In this document: positions 52,493 through 61,228 of the stretch, one piece after another
Numbering within the stretch: position 1 is the stretch's first letter
Layout: the number at the start of each line of letters is the position of its first letter
NCBI RefSeq assembly: GCF_008635795.1
Contig: NZ_VWRQ01000013.1
Coordinates: 62,001-126,000 of the forward strand
Direction of reading: 5' to 3'
DNA length: 64,000 nt
Source: Paenibacillus tepidiphilus
GTDB taxonomy: Bacteria > Bacillota > Bacilli > Paenibacillales > Paenibacillaceae
Translations under genes and position numbers: made by a program
The notes under the pieces: generated by a model
Seen by the model: only the letters and a program-made list of their open reading frames with translations
Databases searched by the model: none
What the model was told of the DNA's origin: nothing

Positions 52493-53425
52493 CTATTCTG
52501 GCTCCGAATAATAAATCCGGGCCTTAATATCCTGATTGTAATCGCCAAACCGGGTGCCAAACAGGTTGATCCCGCCCTGATGCGCCGCATCCGGCTTCAC
52601 TCCGATCCGCACCCGGATGCTGGGGCGCAGCGAGAGCTGCAGATGATCGAGGGTCACTCCGGAGACCCTTTCCAGGTCAAGCGCCGTCCCGTGCCGGTCA
52701 ATGCGCCAGGTGACCAGCTGCCCGTATTGCGTTAGCCCGTCCGGCCACCAGGGAGGGTTCAGCCGGCCGCGCCGGTCGCCGAAATCCCCGGGGCTGGTCC
52801 AGGTGCCGGCCTCCACACCGTTCACCCAGAGGGTGATGTCGGACGGCCAGCTGTTATTGTAGCCCGGCGCTTCGGCGCACAGCTCCATAGACAGCTCCAG
52901 CGAAGCTATCGCTGCCCCCGCAGGCACCTCCAGCGGCAGCAAATATTCGAGATATCCCTCGCGCAGCCAGATGATCTGTGCTCCGATATGCTTCGGATGA
53001 TAGAAGCTGGACGGTTCATCCTCCCGGATAATCATCCCATCCTCGCTTGCCATGCCGCAGGTCGGCTGAACCTCACAATCGCTGTAATGGCCTACAGGCA
53101 TTTCTATTTCATAGAGCTTCAGCCCCTGAACCGGAACGCTTCCCGCCATATCCAGAGCGATGTGAATATCATCGGCCTTGCGGCTGCACACCTTCATCGC
53201 CCCGCGTGTTGCCGGAACCAGCTCCGTATGAATGAGCCCCGCCGCCTCCAGCACCTTGACATTGTTGGCCACGGTGGAGACCGGAAGCTGCAGCGCTTCG
53301 GCCATCTCCACCACATTCATCTTCTGCCCGGCAAGCAGACGCAGCATATCAACGCGTGCACGGGTAGACAGAGCATGCGCCACCGCCACCAGCTTGTCCG
53401 CATCATGTAATCCCAACTCCAGCAT
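52493..53425 (-). CDS. ArsR-like HTH regulator with C-terminal sugar-binding-like domain
   Basis: A 310-residue protein. An N-terminal winged helix (VAVAHALSTRARVDMLRLLA, NVVEMAEALQLPVSTVANNV) is fused to a beta-rich domain of about 210 residues (LLPLEVPAGAAIASLELSME, PSDITLWVNGVEAGTWTSPG, RLNPPWWPDG) resembling a carbohydrate-sensing module. The size is about three times a normal ArsR protein. It lies just upstream of the GH2 gene on the same strand, so local control of that glycosidase is likely. The ATG at 53425 is used. A cysteine-containing wing (MKVCSRKADD) is noted. Confidence 0.85.
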   Translation of the reverse strand: MLELGLHDADKLVAVAHALSTRARVDMLRLLAGQKMNVVEMAEALQLPVSTVANNVKVLEAAGLIHTELVPATRGAMKVCSRKADDIHIALDMAGSVPVQGLKLYEIEMPVGHYSDCEVQPTCGMASEDGMIIREDEPSSFYHPKHIGAQIIWLREGYLEYLLPLEVPAGAAIASLELSMELCAEAPGYNNSWPSDITLWVNGVEAGTWTSPGDFGDRRGRLNPPWWPDGLTQYGQLVTWRIDRHGTALDLERVSGVTLDHLQLSLRPSIRVRIGVKPDAAHQGGINLFGTRFGDYNQDIKARIYYSEPE

Positions 53426-53521
53426 AAGGCTCGTATCCTCCCGGCTACCTTGTTAAGTACAACCATCTTACCTGAGAGAGTGCATTTATATCAAGAATAT
53501 TGGTTTGCTTCTCAACAAAAA

Positions 53522-53551
53522 ACCGGCAAGCCGATTTATCGGCTCGCCGGT
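53522..53551 (-). terminator. Terminator of the ytrA/ABC operon
   Basis: A 13-bp stem with one mismatch (ACCGGC.AGCCGA and complement), TTTA loop, is followed by a T run on the minus strand. It is 26 bp after the last gene. Confidence 0.85.
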
Positions 53552-53576
53552 CCATATCTGGCGCAAGGTATATACC

Positions 53577-53768
53577 TTACACGCGACTCTTACGGTACTT
53601 AGCGAAAGCAATGATCGTGAGGAGTGAACTGACGATGCCCATCCCGGTCAGCATACCCTGAAAGAAATCCCGCAGATCGGAGCCGCCACCCGATATTGCG
53701 CTTGTCGTCAGCAATAATAACGAGCTCATAGCAAGTAATGCTACCGATTGCTGTTGCTTCTTATCCAT
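53577..53768 (-). CDS. Small membrane protein, last gene of the ABC operon
   Basis: A 63-residue protein with two hydrophobic segments (SVALLAMSSLLLLTTSAI and GMGIVSSLLTIIAFA), Gly-rich middle and basic end (KYRKSRV). GGGGG lies seven bases before the ATG, 14 bp after the permease stop. It has no recognised family. As part of the operon it could be an accessory of the transporter. Confidence 0.65.
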   Translation of the reverse strand: MDKKQQQSVALLAMSSLLLLTTSAISGGGSDLRDFFQGMLTGMGIVSSLLTIIAFAKYRKSRV

Positions 53769-53782
53769 GAGAAGACCCCCAA

Positions 53783-55072
53783 TTAGAATTTGTACGCCTT
53801 CATAGCCTTGCGGATTTCCTTGATGCTAGGACGCTTGCCGTACATCAGCACGCCGGTGCGGTAGATCTTGGCCGCGAGCCAGGCGAAGAAGAGAATCGTG
53901 ACCACCAGGATAACCAGCGACACGGCGATCTCCCACACCGCTACCTCTCCGATTCCGATGCGCAGCAGCATGCTGAGCGGCGAAGTAAACGGAACGTAGC
54001 TGGCGATCTTGACCAGCAGCGTATCAGGTGCGGCTACGCTGAAGGTAGGGATGTAGTAATTCACGAAGCCCAGCATCATTACCGGCATCGTAGCCTGGCC
54101 CAGCTCCTCGGTGCGGCTGACGATTGAGCCGACGGCGGCATACATCAGTGCGTAGAGGAAGAAGCCGAGAATGTAAAGGATCAGCCCGTAGACCAGAATC
54201 CCGTAATTCATTTGACTCAAATCGAGGTCGAAATCGGCCAGCACCCCGGCGTTGTGCGGCAGCAGCAGGTTGGCGGCAATCGTGGCCACCAGAATGCCGA
54301 TCTGCATCAGCCCCACCAGGAACACACCGATGACCTTGCCGAACATTTGCGTCAGCGGCGAAGCACTGGTGATGAGAATCTCCATAATGCGCGAGCTTTT
54401 CTCCGCCGTCACTTCAGCGGCAATCATATTGCCGGTCAGCATAATCGACATGAAGAAAAGAATCAGCAGCACATACACAATGACGAAGTTGATCGGCGAA
54501 GTTTCTTCCGGTGCGGCCCCGTCCGCTCCTCCGGCACTGCCGCTAAGCTGCTCGGTCCCGATGGAGACCGGCGCGAACATGGCGGATACTTCCTCCGGCG
54601 TCAGCTTGCCTTCGGCGATCAGCTGGGTGTTCACCTGCTGCAGCGCAGTCTGCAGATACATCTGCACATCCTGGTCCAGTTCCCCGTCCTTACTGTGATA
54701 AGTCACTGGGGGAACGCCCCCGCCGGCTGCAGTGCCGAAGGTAAGGTATCCTTCGATATCGCCTTCATCCAGACCCTTTACAAGTGCAGCATCCTCTGGT
54801 GAAGCATAAGACTCCAAAGCCACCTTGCTATCCGAACCCTCCGGGGCCGTATAATCCAGCAGCAACGCCGCCGCCGGGATTCCGGAATCGGCGACAACCC
54901 CGATACGCGCAGCTTCCGCCGCTTCATCCTCGCCGTTGAATTTGTCAATAAAGTAAGGGATGTTCATCCCTATGGTTATCAGCAATACGATAATCAGCGT
55001 AGTAATGGTAAAGGACTTGGTTCTGGCTTTATTCTTAAACGTAAATCCGATAATCGTTCCCAGCTTATTCAT
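53783..55072 (-). CDS. ABC-2 type transporter permease, NatB/YhaP-like
   Basis: A 429-residue permease. An N-terminal helix (TTLIIVLLITIGMNIPYFID) is followed by a long extracytoplasmic region (about 45-195) and five to six C-terminal helices (VYVLLILFFMSIMLTGNMIA, then EVTAEKSSRIMEILITSASP, a family mark), as in NatB/YhaP sodium or drug exporters. The ATG at 55072 follows GGGTG at six bases and overlaps the ATPase gene by eight bases. The two form one exporter. The substrate is unknown. Confidence 0.9.
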   Translation of the reverse strand: MNKLGTIIGFTFKNKARTKSFTITTLIIVLLITIGMNIPYFIDKFNGEDEAAEAARIGVVADSGIPAAALLLDYTAPEGSDSKVALESYASPEDAALVKGLDEGDIEGYLTFGTAAGGGVPPVTYHSKDGELDQDVQMYLQTALQQVNTQLIAEGKLTPEEVSAMFAPVSIGTEQLSGSAGGADGAAPEETSPINFVIVYVLLILFFMSIMLTGNMIAAEVTAEKSSRIMEILITSASPLTQMFGKVIGVFLVGLMQIGILVATIAANLLLPHNAGVLADFDLDLSQMNYGILVYGLILYILGFFLYALMYAAVGSIVSRTEELGQATMPVMMLGFVNYYIPTFSVAAPDTLLVKIASYVPFTSPLSMLLRIGIGEVAVWEIAVSLVILVVTILFFAWLAAKIYRTGVLMYGKRPSIKEIRKAMKAYKF

Positions 55073-55967
55073 TGGATTCACCCACCGCTCTGATAAAGAT
55101 TTGGTTTAGCGTCGGTTCTTTAATCTCGAAGTGCTCCACTTCGCTCTGTCCGAGGGCATGCTGCAGAATCCGCTGCGCAGCGGCAAGCTCGCCGATGGAC
55201 AATACATATCCCCGTTCCGTCAGCTGTACGCCGCGTACGCCCGGAATCTGGGCAAGGCCGGACACGTCGCCGGCGGTGCGCAGCAGCACCTCTTCGCGCG
55301 GGTAACCCTTCTTGATCTCGCGGATGTCGCCCTGAACCACTGTGTTCGAACGGTGCAGAATCGTAATATTGCGGCATAATTCCTCGACATGCTCCATCCG
55401 GTGGGTGGAGAACAGAATGCTGGTGCCCTGGTCGCGCAGCTCCTTGACCGTATCCTTCAGCAGCTCTACATTGACCGGGTCAAGTCCGCTGAAGGCTTCA
55501 TCCAATATCAGGAATTGCGGTTTGTGGATGACTGCGGCAACAAAGCCCATCTTCTGCTGGTTCCCTTTGGACAGCTCTTCGATCCGTTTATTGTAATATT
55601 CCGGCACCTCAAAGCGGTCCAGCCAGTAGCGCAGGCTCTTGTCTGCATCGGCAGTGGTCATGCCCCGGAGTTTCCCCAAATAGATAATCTGCTCGCTGAC
55701 CTTCACCTTCGGATACAGCCCGCGTTCTTCAGGAAGATAACCCATCAGATGCTGAAGCTCGTTGCTGTAAGGCTTGCCGTTATAGAGGATGTTGCCCCCG
55801 TCCGGATAAATCAGGCCCAGCACCATGCGCATCGTCGTCGTCTTGCCGGCGCCGTTCGCGCCCAGGAGCCCGTAAATCTCACCCGGCTCCACCTTCAGGT
55901 TGATCTCGTTTACTGCCGTCTTGTCCCCGTACTGCTTCACTACCTTATCCAGCTTCAAAGCTTCCAT
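55065..55967 (-). CDS. ABC transporter ATP-binding protein, NatA/YhaQ-like
   Basis: A 300-residue ATPase with LLGANGAGKTTTMRM (Walker A), the signature ELSKGNQQKMGFVA, FLILDEAFSGLDPVN (Walker B) and STHRMEHVEEL, then a C-terminal DUF4162-like domain (HFEIKEPTLNQIFI). These match the YhaQ/NatA type. Its permease partner overlaps its 3' end. Fourth gene in the operon, 22 bp after the YtrB-like gene. Confidence 0.92.
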   Translation of the reverse strand: MEALKLDKVVKQYGDKTAVNEINLKVEPGEIYGLLGANGAGKTTTMRMVLGLIYPDGGNILYNGKPYSNELQHLMGYLPEERGLYPKVKVSEQIIYLGKLRGMTTADADKSLRYWLDRFEVPEYYNKRIEELSKGNQQKMGFVAAVIHKPQFLILDEAFSGLDPVNVELLKDTVKELRDQGTSILFSTHRMEHVEELCRNITILHRSNTVVQGDIREIKKGYPREEVLLRTAGDVSGLAQIPGVRGVQLTERGYVLSIGELAAAQRILQHALGQSEVEHFEIKEPTLNQIFIRAVGESNE

Positions 55968-55989
55968 CGTTAGTCCCCTCTCTCCCTAG

Positions 55990-56901
55990 TCAATCCGTAT
56001 CCGGACGGTACCCTTCCATCCATAAGCTTAAGATTTCCTCCAGCTCCAGGCTGCGGCTCTTGATTACCTTTACGCCCATATCCCGGATGCGTTTCTCGTT
56101 CTGGTGAAAATGCCGGGCCAGGAACGAACCCACTCCTGGAGTTTCAAGCCTGGGCCTAAGCGTCCCCGGCAGCTCGGCCACAAGTTCCAGCAGCTCTTCC
56201 TCGCTCTCCGCCTGGACCCACACCTCGTTCCAGGCCCCGAACAGACTGTCCTTCTCGGTAATTCCCAGCAGCTGTCCCCGGTGCATCAGCACGATATAAT
56301 CGGCCAGCCGCCGGACCTCCTCAACAATATGCGTGGAGATAAGCACCGTAGCTCCGGTATCGTCCACGAACTGCTGCAGCGTATCAAGCATCGTCCTCCA
56401 GGCGAACGGGTCGAGTCCGGAGGACGGCTCATCGAGGAGCAGCAGCTGCGGACGCGCAGCCAGCGCGGCGGCAATCTCGAATTTACGCCGTTCGCCCTTG
56501 GACATCTTGCTCAGCCGCGCCTTCTGCGGAATTTCAAACCTCTTCATCAGCTCCTCGAAGAACGGCTGGTCCCAGCCCGGATACCAATACCGGCGGAACG
56601 CGGCAGCCTCGGGCGCTGTCCAGTAATTCTCCTCCGCCAGGGAGGTCTCCGGCACATAGGCGATATTCTGCCGGAGCGTCAGCGGCAGCCCCTCCGGATG
56701 AGGCTCCTCAAACCAGCGGATTTCTCCTTCCTCCGGATAGGTCAGCTGTATCAGCATGCTCATCAAAGTGCTTTTGCCGGACCCGTTCTGGCCGACCAGC
56801 GCGGTGACATAGCCTTGCGGGATTACCAAATTCAGCGGACCAATCACCTTATTTGGCCTTTTCTTGCTTACATTCCGCAGCTCGATTGCTTGCTGTGCCA
56901 T
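55990..56901 (-). CDS. ABC transporter ATP-binding protein, YtrB-like
   Basis: A 303-residue ATPase: LVGQNGSGKSTLMSM (Walker A), KMSKGERRKFEIAAAL (signature), LLLLDEPSSGLDPFAW (Walker B) and STHIVEEVRRLADY. The pattern MSKGERRK and the position right after a YtrA-type GntR gene point to YtrB-like transporters, linked to cell-wall stress in Bacillus. The permease partner is probably the first gene of the operon (57329-58057). An AGGGGGAGC ribosome site precedes the ATG. Confidence 0.9.
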   Translation of the reverse strand: MAQQAIELRNVSKKRPNKVIGPLNLVIPQGYVTALVGQNGSGKSTLMSMLIQLTYPEEGEIRWFEEPHPEGLPLTLRQNIAYVPETSLAEENYWTAPEAAAFRRYWYPGWDQPFFEELMKRFEIPQKARLSKMSKGERRKFEIAAALAARPQLLLLDEPSSGLDPFAWRTMLDTLQQFVDDTGATVLISTHIVEEVRRLADYIVLMHRGQLLGITEKDSLFGAWNEVWVQAESEEELLELVAELPGTLRPRLETPGVGSFLARHFHQNEKRIRDMGVKVIKSRSLELEEILSLWMEGYRPDTD

Positions 56902-56914
56902 CTGTGCTCCCCCT

Positions 56915-57310
56915 TCACTTCGCTTCGCCGTACTTGTCCTTCACAAGCCTTCTGAACATTTCGTTAAGCTCTTCTTCGCCGCACTGGACTGACAAAGCCG
57001 TATCTACGGCGTTCTCCAGAGCCTTCTGTACGGCAACCCGCTTATATTCCTCCATAGCACCCTCGCCCACATGGGACACAAAGGTGCCCGTGCCCTGCCT
57101 CGTCCGCAAGAGCCCTTGCGCCTCCAGATCCTGATAAACCCGCCGCACCGTGATCACGCTGCATTTCAGGTCTCCGGCGAATTCCCGGATGGAGGGCAGC
57201 AGCGTCCCTTCGGCGATGACCCCGCTGATAATCAGCGATTTCAGCTGGGTCTCGATCTGGTGATACAGCGGCTCCGCGCTGTTCTCATTGATCTGTATCG
57301 GTATCCACAT
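56915..57310 (-). CDS. ytrA: GntR family regulator, YtrA subfamily
   Basis: A 131-residue regulator: IQINENSAEPLYHQIETQLK, LPSIREFAGDLKCSVITVRR, VYQDLEAQGLLRTRQGTGTF form the GntR winged helix, followed by the short helical dimerisation tail that defines YtrA proteins. Instead of a ligand domain the tail only dimerises. The ATG at 57310 follows GCGGGG at eight bases. Its operator is probably the 11-bp palindrome over the operon -10 at 58141-58166. Cell-wall antibiotics induce ytrA operons in other Firmicutes. Confidence 0.88.
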   Translation of the reverse strand: MWIPIQINENSAEPLYHQIETQLKSLIISGVIAEGTLLPSIREFAGDLKCSVITVRRVYQDLEAQGLLRTRQGTGTFVSHVGEGAMEEYKRVAVQKALENAVDTALSVQCGEEELNEMFRRLVKDKYGEAK

Positions 57311-57328
57311 ACGATGCACCCCGCCCTC

Positions 57329-58057
57329 TCATACGAGATCGCGGCTCTTCAGCCGGTGAATCGTCCATTTGGAGAATAGCTGCACCGATACCGTGCCGCC
57401 TATGAGCGTGCCCCACATCAGGGGTGAAGCCAGTCCCCAATCCTGCGAGCATTTCACTGTATATAGCAGCAGGTTGCCGCCGGCCAGCCAGATCAGCACT
57501 GATATACCGCTGGAGCTGATCATCAGCAGCAGGGTGATCACAAAGTACATTTTGCCGCTGACCGAGAATTCGACCATGATATAGATGCCTGCAACGATTA
57601 GTCCATAACCGATCCAGGTCAGGGCGAAGGCTGCGTAAGCCGCAAGCTTCAATTCGCCGCGCATGTGCGGGCTAAGCGCGTAGATGAAGCCGAAGAACAG
57701 CACCCCGTTAAGGGCAAAAGCGAGGATGGCATCCAGCTTGCGCTTGCACAGCAGCACGACGGCCGGAATCGGCAGCCCCCGCATATAGGCGAGCATCCGC
57801 GTATAGGTATCATCGCTTAAGTATTTCATTTTCCGTTTCGAGAAGGTAAATCCCAGCATCGGAACCATGCCCAGCAGCATGAAATCACCTAACACTTCCC
57901 TGGCCTGGCCTGCGACTATATCGTCCACGATCACACCGGTCAAGGCTCCGATATAGAGCATGAACAATGCCGTGAAGATCAGCATAAAAAGCGTATTCCA
58001 CAGGCCAACCCGATGGTCTCCGCGGAGAATGAACCATGCCTGCTTGAGTGTCGTCAT
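57329..58057 (-). CDS. Six-helix membrane protein, ABC permease partner of the ytr operon
   Basis: A 242-residue protein with about six hydrophobic helices (LWNTLFMLIFTALFMLYIGA, FFGFIYALSP, LAAYAAFALTWIGYGLIVAG, MYFVITLLLMISSSGISVLI). It is the first gene after a strong promoter and operator and is 19 bp upstream of ytrA. Size and topology fit an ABC-2-like permease that pairs with the YtrB-like ATPase. Sequence alone does not prove it. An ATG at 58057 is used. Confidence 0.75.
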   Translation of the reverse strand: MTTLKQAWFILRGDHRVGLWNTLFMLIFTALFMLYIGALTGVIVDDIVAGQAREVLGDFMLLGMVPMLGFTFSKRKMKYLSDDTYTRMLAYMRGLPIPAVVLLCKRKLDAILAFALNGVLFFGFIYALSPHMRGELKLAAYAAFALTWIGYGLIVAGIYIMVEFSVSGKMYFVITLLLMISSSGISVLIWLAGGNLLLYTVKCSQDWGLASPLMWGTLIGGTVSVQLFSKWTIHRLKSRDLV

Positions 58058-58140
58058 CTATTTAACCTCACTTTGCTTCATTCGGGTTCAGTAAGAGTCA
58101 TTGTATATGAAAAACTTCAAGTGTTCATATACCTGTGCTT

Positions 58141-58166
58141 ACTGTGTATATCTTTATACACAGTAT
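58141..58166 (-). promoter_or_regulatory. Probable YtrA operator
   Basis: A perfect 11-bp inverted repeat, TACTGTGTATA / TATACACAGTA, with a 4-bp centre overlaps the -10 hexamer. A weaker GTATATG/CATATAC pair lies just downstream (58104-58133). Confidence 0.8.
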
Positions 58167-58191
58167 ATGACCTGTATTTTCCAATGTCAAT
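58163..58191 (-). promoter_or_regulatory. Sigma-A promoter of the ytrA/ABC operon
   Basis: TTGACA (58186-58191), a 17-bp spacer and TATACT (58163-58168) on the minus strand, about 105 bp upstream of the first gene. Confidence 0.8.
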
Positions 58192-58246
58192 ATCCCGTTC
58201 AGAAAAAATTGTAAAAGCACCGGTGCATTCTACCCGCACAAAAAAA

Positions 58247-58283
58247 CCTGTGCCCCGCCACCGGAAGGTGAGAAGGACACAGG
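58247..58283 (-). terminator. Terminator of the DUF420 gene
   Basis: CCTGTG/CACAGG outer and CACC/GGTG inner stems are followed by a run of seven T on the minus strand. Confidence 0.75.
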
Positions 58284-58318
58284 CCTACGCCTGATGCATA
58301 AACTTTGCGCTTTGAATG

Positions 58319-58783
58319 TTAGCCGCCCATAATGACTTGCCAGACCGGCTTGGTATGCCCGCCCGGATAAAAAATATAGAGCAGCACGTATACCGCTACC
58401 CCTGTAACTGCAGTTACGAACCACATCATCGCGGTCACGCGCCCCCACTTTCTGTGCTTCGCATATTTCTCTTTGAAGCCCAGCACCAGCGTCGTGATGC
58501 CGAATACGGCAGCCACTGTAGCCAGCACAATATGGAAGATCAGAAAGATATGATAGAGCGCCGATAAATGATCCGGTCCGCCCCAGGAGGTGTTGCCGAC
58601 AAATACGGTTCTGGACATGTACACGATAAAAAACAGGATGGCGGCCACTGCGGCAGCGATCATTGTCTTCTTGTGCGCCTCGCGCTTGCCCTTGATAATC
58701 TGTCTCCAGCCAATTGCGACCAGCACGGCACTGATGACAATAAACGATGTGCTGATGGTCGGAAATATTGTAAAGATATCCAT
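58319..58783 (-). CDS. DUF420 family membrane protein (YozB-like)
   Basis: A 154-residue protein with four to five membrane helices. IFPTISTSFIVISAVLVAIG, KREAHKKTMIAAAVAAILFF, LYHIFLIFHIVLATVAAVFG, and KHRKWGRVTAMMWFVTAVTG with conserved His residues are typical of DUF420/YozB, a family often near cytochrome oxidase genes and possibly involved in heme or copper handling. No oxidase gene is here. The ATG at 58783 follows GGGGGAG. The longer frame begins upstream of that site. Confidence 0.9.
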   Translation of the reverse strand: MDIFTIFPTISTSFIVISAVLVAIGWRQIIKGKREAHKKTMIAAAVAAILFFIVYMSRTVFVGNTSWGGPDHLSALYHIFLIFHIVLATVAAVFGITTLVLGFKEKYAKHRKWGRVTAMMWFVTAVTGVAVYVLLYIFYPGGHTKPVWQVIMGG

Positions 58784-58938
58784 GCTTCTCCCCCTCGGCG
58801 ATCGCCAATCTAGTGTACACAAATTTGTCTGTGCATTATTTCACATCAATAATACCACAAAGGGCAGTAAAAAGGCCAAGCATGTGTGTCAGCCTCTTTT
58901 GGCATAGCTACTCTCTACTGCTCAGAGTAAACACAAAA

Positions 58939-58980
58939 AAACCGTTACCTATATGACGGCGGACCCGTCAGGCACGGTTT
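58939..58980 (-). terminator. Terminator of the 62-residue protein gene
   Basis: AAACCGT/ACGGTTT outer and TGACGG/CCGTCA inner stems are followed by a T run on the minus strand. Confidence 0.75.
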
Positions 58981-59053
58981 ATGAGAATCCTCATGGATAA
59001 TATCTTATTCAAGTTTCAGCAGAGTCCGATACAGCGGCGCTGTTCTCTGTCCT

Positions 59054-59242
59054 TCAGGAGACGGAAGAGTTGATTCTTCCCAGCTCATGCTCCACGACCA
59101 TGGTCAGCTCTTCTTCATAGCCTCCCGTGATCCGATACTTCCGGACGTACTCCTTTACAAATTTCTTGGGATCTTTGGGCCGGAAAATACGTGTCATTTC
59201 CCGTAGACTTTCCTTGACTTCGTTGTGACCTTTACTTGCCAT
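59054..59242 (-). CDS. Small conserved-looking hypothetical protein
   Basis: A 62-residue charged, helical protein (NEVKESLREMTRIFRPKDPK, KFVKEYVRKYRITGGYEEEL, VVEHELGRINS). No motif or membrane segment is visible. GGGAGGG lies eight bases before the ATG at 59242, and a good terminator follows, so it is very likely a real gene. Function unknown. Confidence 0.7.
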   Translation of the reverse strand: MASKGHNEVKESLREMTRIFRPKDPKKFVKEYVRKYRITGGYEEELTMVVEHELGRINSSVS

Positions 59243-59444
59243 GATCAGTTCCCTCCCAAAACATTGGTAATGAATGCTCCGTTGTAGAGAATGCATGATG
59301 AAAAGTCCGCCGTACCTCGAAATGCAAGTAAGACCGTTTCACAACCTCGGCTTGCATTATCCGCAGAATGAAATCTTCCTGACGGTGAAGCAGGTTCGTC
59401 GTGATTTGGGTTGAGAGTAAGACACCCTGGAATTTAAACGGCAT
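59232..59444 (-). CDS. Doubtful 70-residue frame upstream of the 62-residue gene
   Basis: A frame starting MPFKFQGVLLSTQITTNLLH overlaps the start of the next gene by 11 bp. Its ribosome site is weak. The region may simply be a long 5' leader, with a promoter-like TATGATACAAT near 59510. Confidence 0.25.
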   Translation of the reverse strand: MPFKFQGVLLSTQITTNLLHRQEDFILRIMQAEVVKRSYLHFEVRRTFHHAFSTTEHSLPMFWEGTDHGK

Positions 59445-59669
59445 CTTGACACTTTAATTACCCGAAGAGCCGCTGGCTGAATCACCCCTTTCGGGCCTTA
59501 TCGTTATATTGTATCATATTCGGCACCAACTTCCACCTTTCCATGTAAATTCTGTTGGCAACTTTTTTTAAAATAATTCTTTGCCGCTGCGGGAAAAATC
59601 CCTGCCTCTGGTTAAAATACCAGTATCGAAAGCGGTTGTGTACAGACCGCGAACGGAAAGGGGATTGCC
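59243..59669. other. 427-bp divergent intergenic region
   Basis: Apart from the doubtful frame above it holds only promoter-like sequence. On the plus strand, CTGGTTAAAATACCAG near 59617 is a palindrome just ahead of the serine hydrolase gene and could be regulatory. Confidence 0.35.
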
Positions 59670-60689
59670 ATGAGCCATCAGCTTTCATTACTTCATTCTC
59701 CCCACCAAAAGGTTCCTTATATCGCCGCCGCCCTCCCAATGGATGCCGGTACCTGCGGGCAGCATCTGGAGGAAGCCCATAAGGCTGTCCTCGAATCTTA
59801 TCCCAAGATGCATAGTATGCTTGTTGTCCGCCACGGGAAACTGATATTTGAACGCTATTACGGCGGATTTCAAGCCGGGATGCTCAATGATCTGCGCTCT
59901 GCGACCAAAAGCTTCGTTGCCCTGCTGGCAGGCATCGCTATGGATAACGCAGAGATGCCCGGTATAGAGACGCCGCTCACCGAGGCGCTTGCCCATGAGC
60001 TCCCGCGTTTCGCGTCCCCTCTGCTCGGCAGACTTACGCTGCACCATCTGCTGAGCATGACCTCGGGCTTCCGCTGGATTACCGGCAAGAAGCTCGGCGA
60101 GCCGCTTGTCCGCAACCTCCAGCGCAGCCGCCGCTTCACCTCCTATATTCTTAATCTGCCTGTCGATGAGAATCAGATCGGCGTGTTCCAGTACCGCAGC
60201 TGCGACTCCCATCTGATCTCGGCGATACTGAGCCGCTATACCGGAAGGGATGCCTTCAGTTATGCCAAGACGCATCTGTTCGGTCCGCTGGATATCAGCC
60301 ATGCCGCCTGGGTGCCCAGTCCTGAGGGCCATAGCATGGGCCACATCGGACTGTATCTGACCTCCCGGGACCTGGCTAAGGTTGGCCTGTGCCTGCTGAA
60401 CGGCGGCATGTACGGGGAGCGGACCATTATCCGCCCGGGGTGGCTTGACGAGATGTTCAAGGTCCAGGCTGACGGCTACCCGGCTTTCGGCCAATACGGG
60501 TACCAATGCTGGACCGGTGTAATGAGCGGTCAGCCCTACCGGCTGGCCCACGGCCATGGCGGCCAGCAGCTCTGGCTCCTGCCGGACCTTGATGCAGCGG
60601 TGGTGTTCACTGCCGAGAGCGCCGTCAGCCGCTACAGGAACCCGCGCCGTCTGGTGGAGCAGCACATTATTCCCGCAATGACCCGCTAA
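59670..60689 (+). CDS. Serine hydrolase, class C beta-lactamase/esterase family
   Basis: A 339-residue enzyme with the beta-lactamase class C fold. The nucleophile is Ser77 with Lys80 in the SxxK motif (LRSATKSFVALLAG). YRS (175-177) is the YxS/N motif and HGHGGQQLWLL takes the place of the KTG triad. There is no signal peptide, so it is probably a cytosolic esterase or peptidase rather than an antibiotic-degrading enzyme. GAAAGGGGATTGCC lies before the ATG. Confidence 0.88.
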   Translation: MSHQLSLLHSPHQKVPYIAAALPMDAGTCGQHLEEAHKAVLESYPKMHSMLVVRHGKLIFERYYGGFQAGMLNDLRSATKSFVALLAGIAMDNAEMPGIETPLTEALAHELPRFASPLLGRLTLHHLLSMTSGFRWITGKKLGEPLVRNLQRSRRFTSYILNLPVDENQIGVFQYRSCDSHLISAILSRYTGRDAFSYAKTHLFGPLDISHAAWVPSPEGHSMGHIGLYLTSRDLAKVGLCLLNGGMYGERTIIRPGWLDEMFKVQADGYPAFGQYGYQCWTGVMSGQPYRLAHGHGGQQLWLLPDLDAAVVFTAESAVSRYRNPRRLVEQHIIPAMTR

Positions 60690-60780
60690 CTGCGGTGTCT
60701 TGGCGTATGGTGGTCGGGGCAGGTCCCCCACATACTTTTCGCGGACAAATCATAGGCTCATACAAAGGAGAGTGAGCCTA

Positions 60781-61119
60781 TTGTCCTCTTTCAAATCCTC
60801 TACCGGGTTACCGGATAACATTGCCGCTGGCCTGTGCTGTTTCTTCCCCTTTATCGGGGGGATCGTATTCCTGGCGCTGGAGAAGCGCAGCCGCTTCGTC
60901 CTCTTCCATGCGCTGCAGTCGCTGATCGTCTACGGGGCGCTCATGGTTGCCCATATGCTGAGCGGCTTAATCCCGCTTATCGGTCCGATGATCGCAGCGC
61001 TTCTGTCGCTGTGCACGCTGGCCGTCTGGCTGCTCATGATCTACCACGCCCTGGGCGGAAGATGGTATAGGCTGCCGTGGGCGGGAGAGCTGGCAGAGAG
61101 ACAGCTGCGGCAGTTATAG
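60781..61119 (+). CDS. DUF4870 small membrane protein
   Basis: A 112-residue protein with three hydrophobic segments. NIAAGLCCFFPFIGGIVFLA, LEKRSRFVLFHALQSLIVYG and LIPLIGPMIAALLSLCTLAV are typical of DUF4870/YtxC-like small membrane proteins. The TTG at 60781 lies ten bases after AAAGGAG. The GTG at 60772 is too close to that site. Function unknown. Confidence 0.82.
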   Translation: MSSFKSSTGLPDNIAAGLCCFFPFIGGIVFLALEKRSRFVLFHALQSLIVYGALMVAHMLSGLIPLIGPMIAALLSLCTLAVWLLMIYHALGGRWYRLPWAGELAERQLRQL

Positions 61120-61228
61120 GCAAGTTCCTCCGCCGGAAACTATCTTTATACTTAAGATTCCCTTTTGCCTGCCTGCTCCTTACAATGGGGGTAGGACTTA
61201 CAGGAATCTGCAGGCTGGAGGAACATGC

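Noticed and set aside
59670..60689. Antibiotic-degrading class C beta-lactamase
   Set aside because: No signal peptide, the third motif is HGHGG rather than KTG, and such proteins are mostly esterases or peptidases.
59688..60731. A 347-codon minus-strand frame across the serine hydrolase gene
   Set aside because: Antisense shadow; the plus strand carries SxxK, YxS and a ribosome site.
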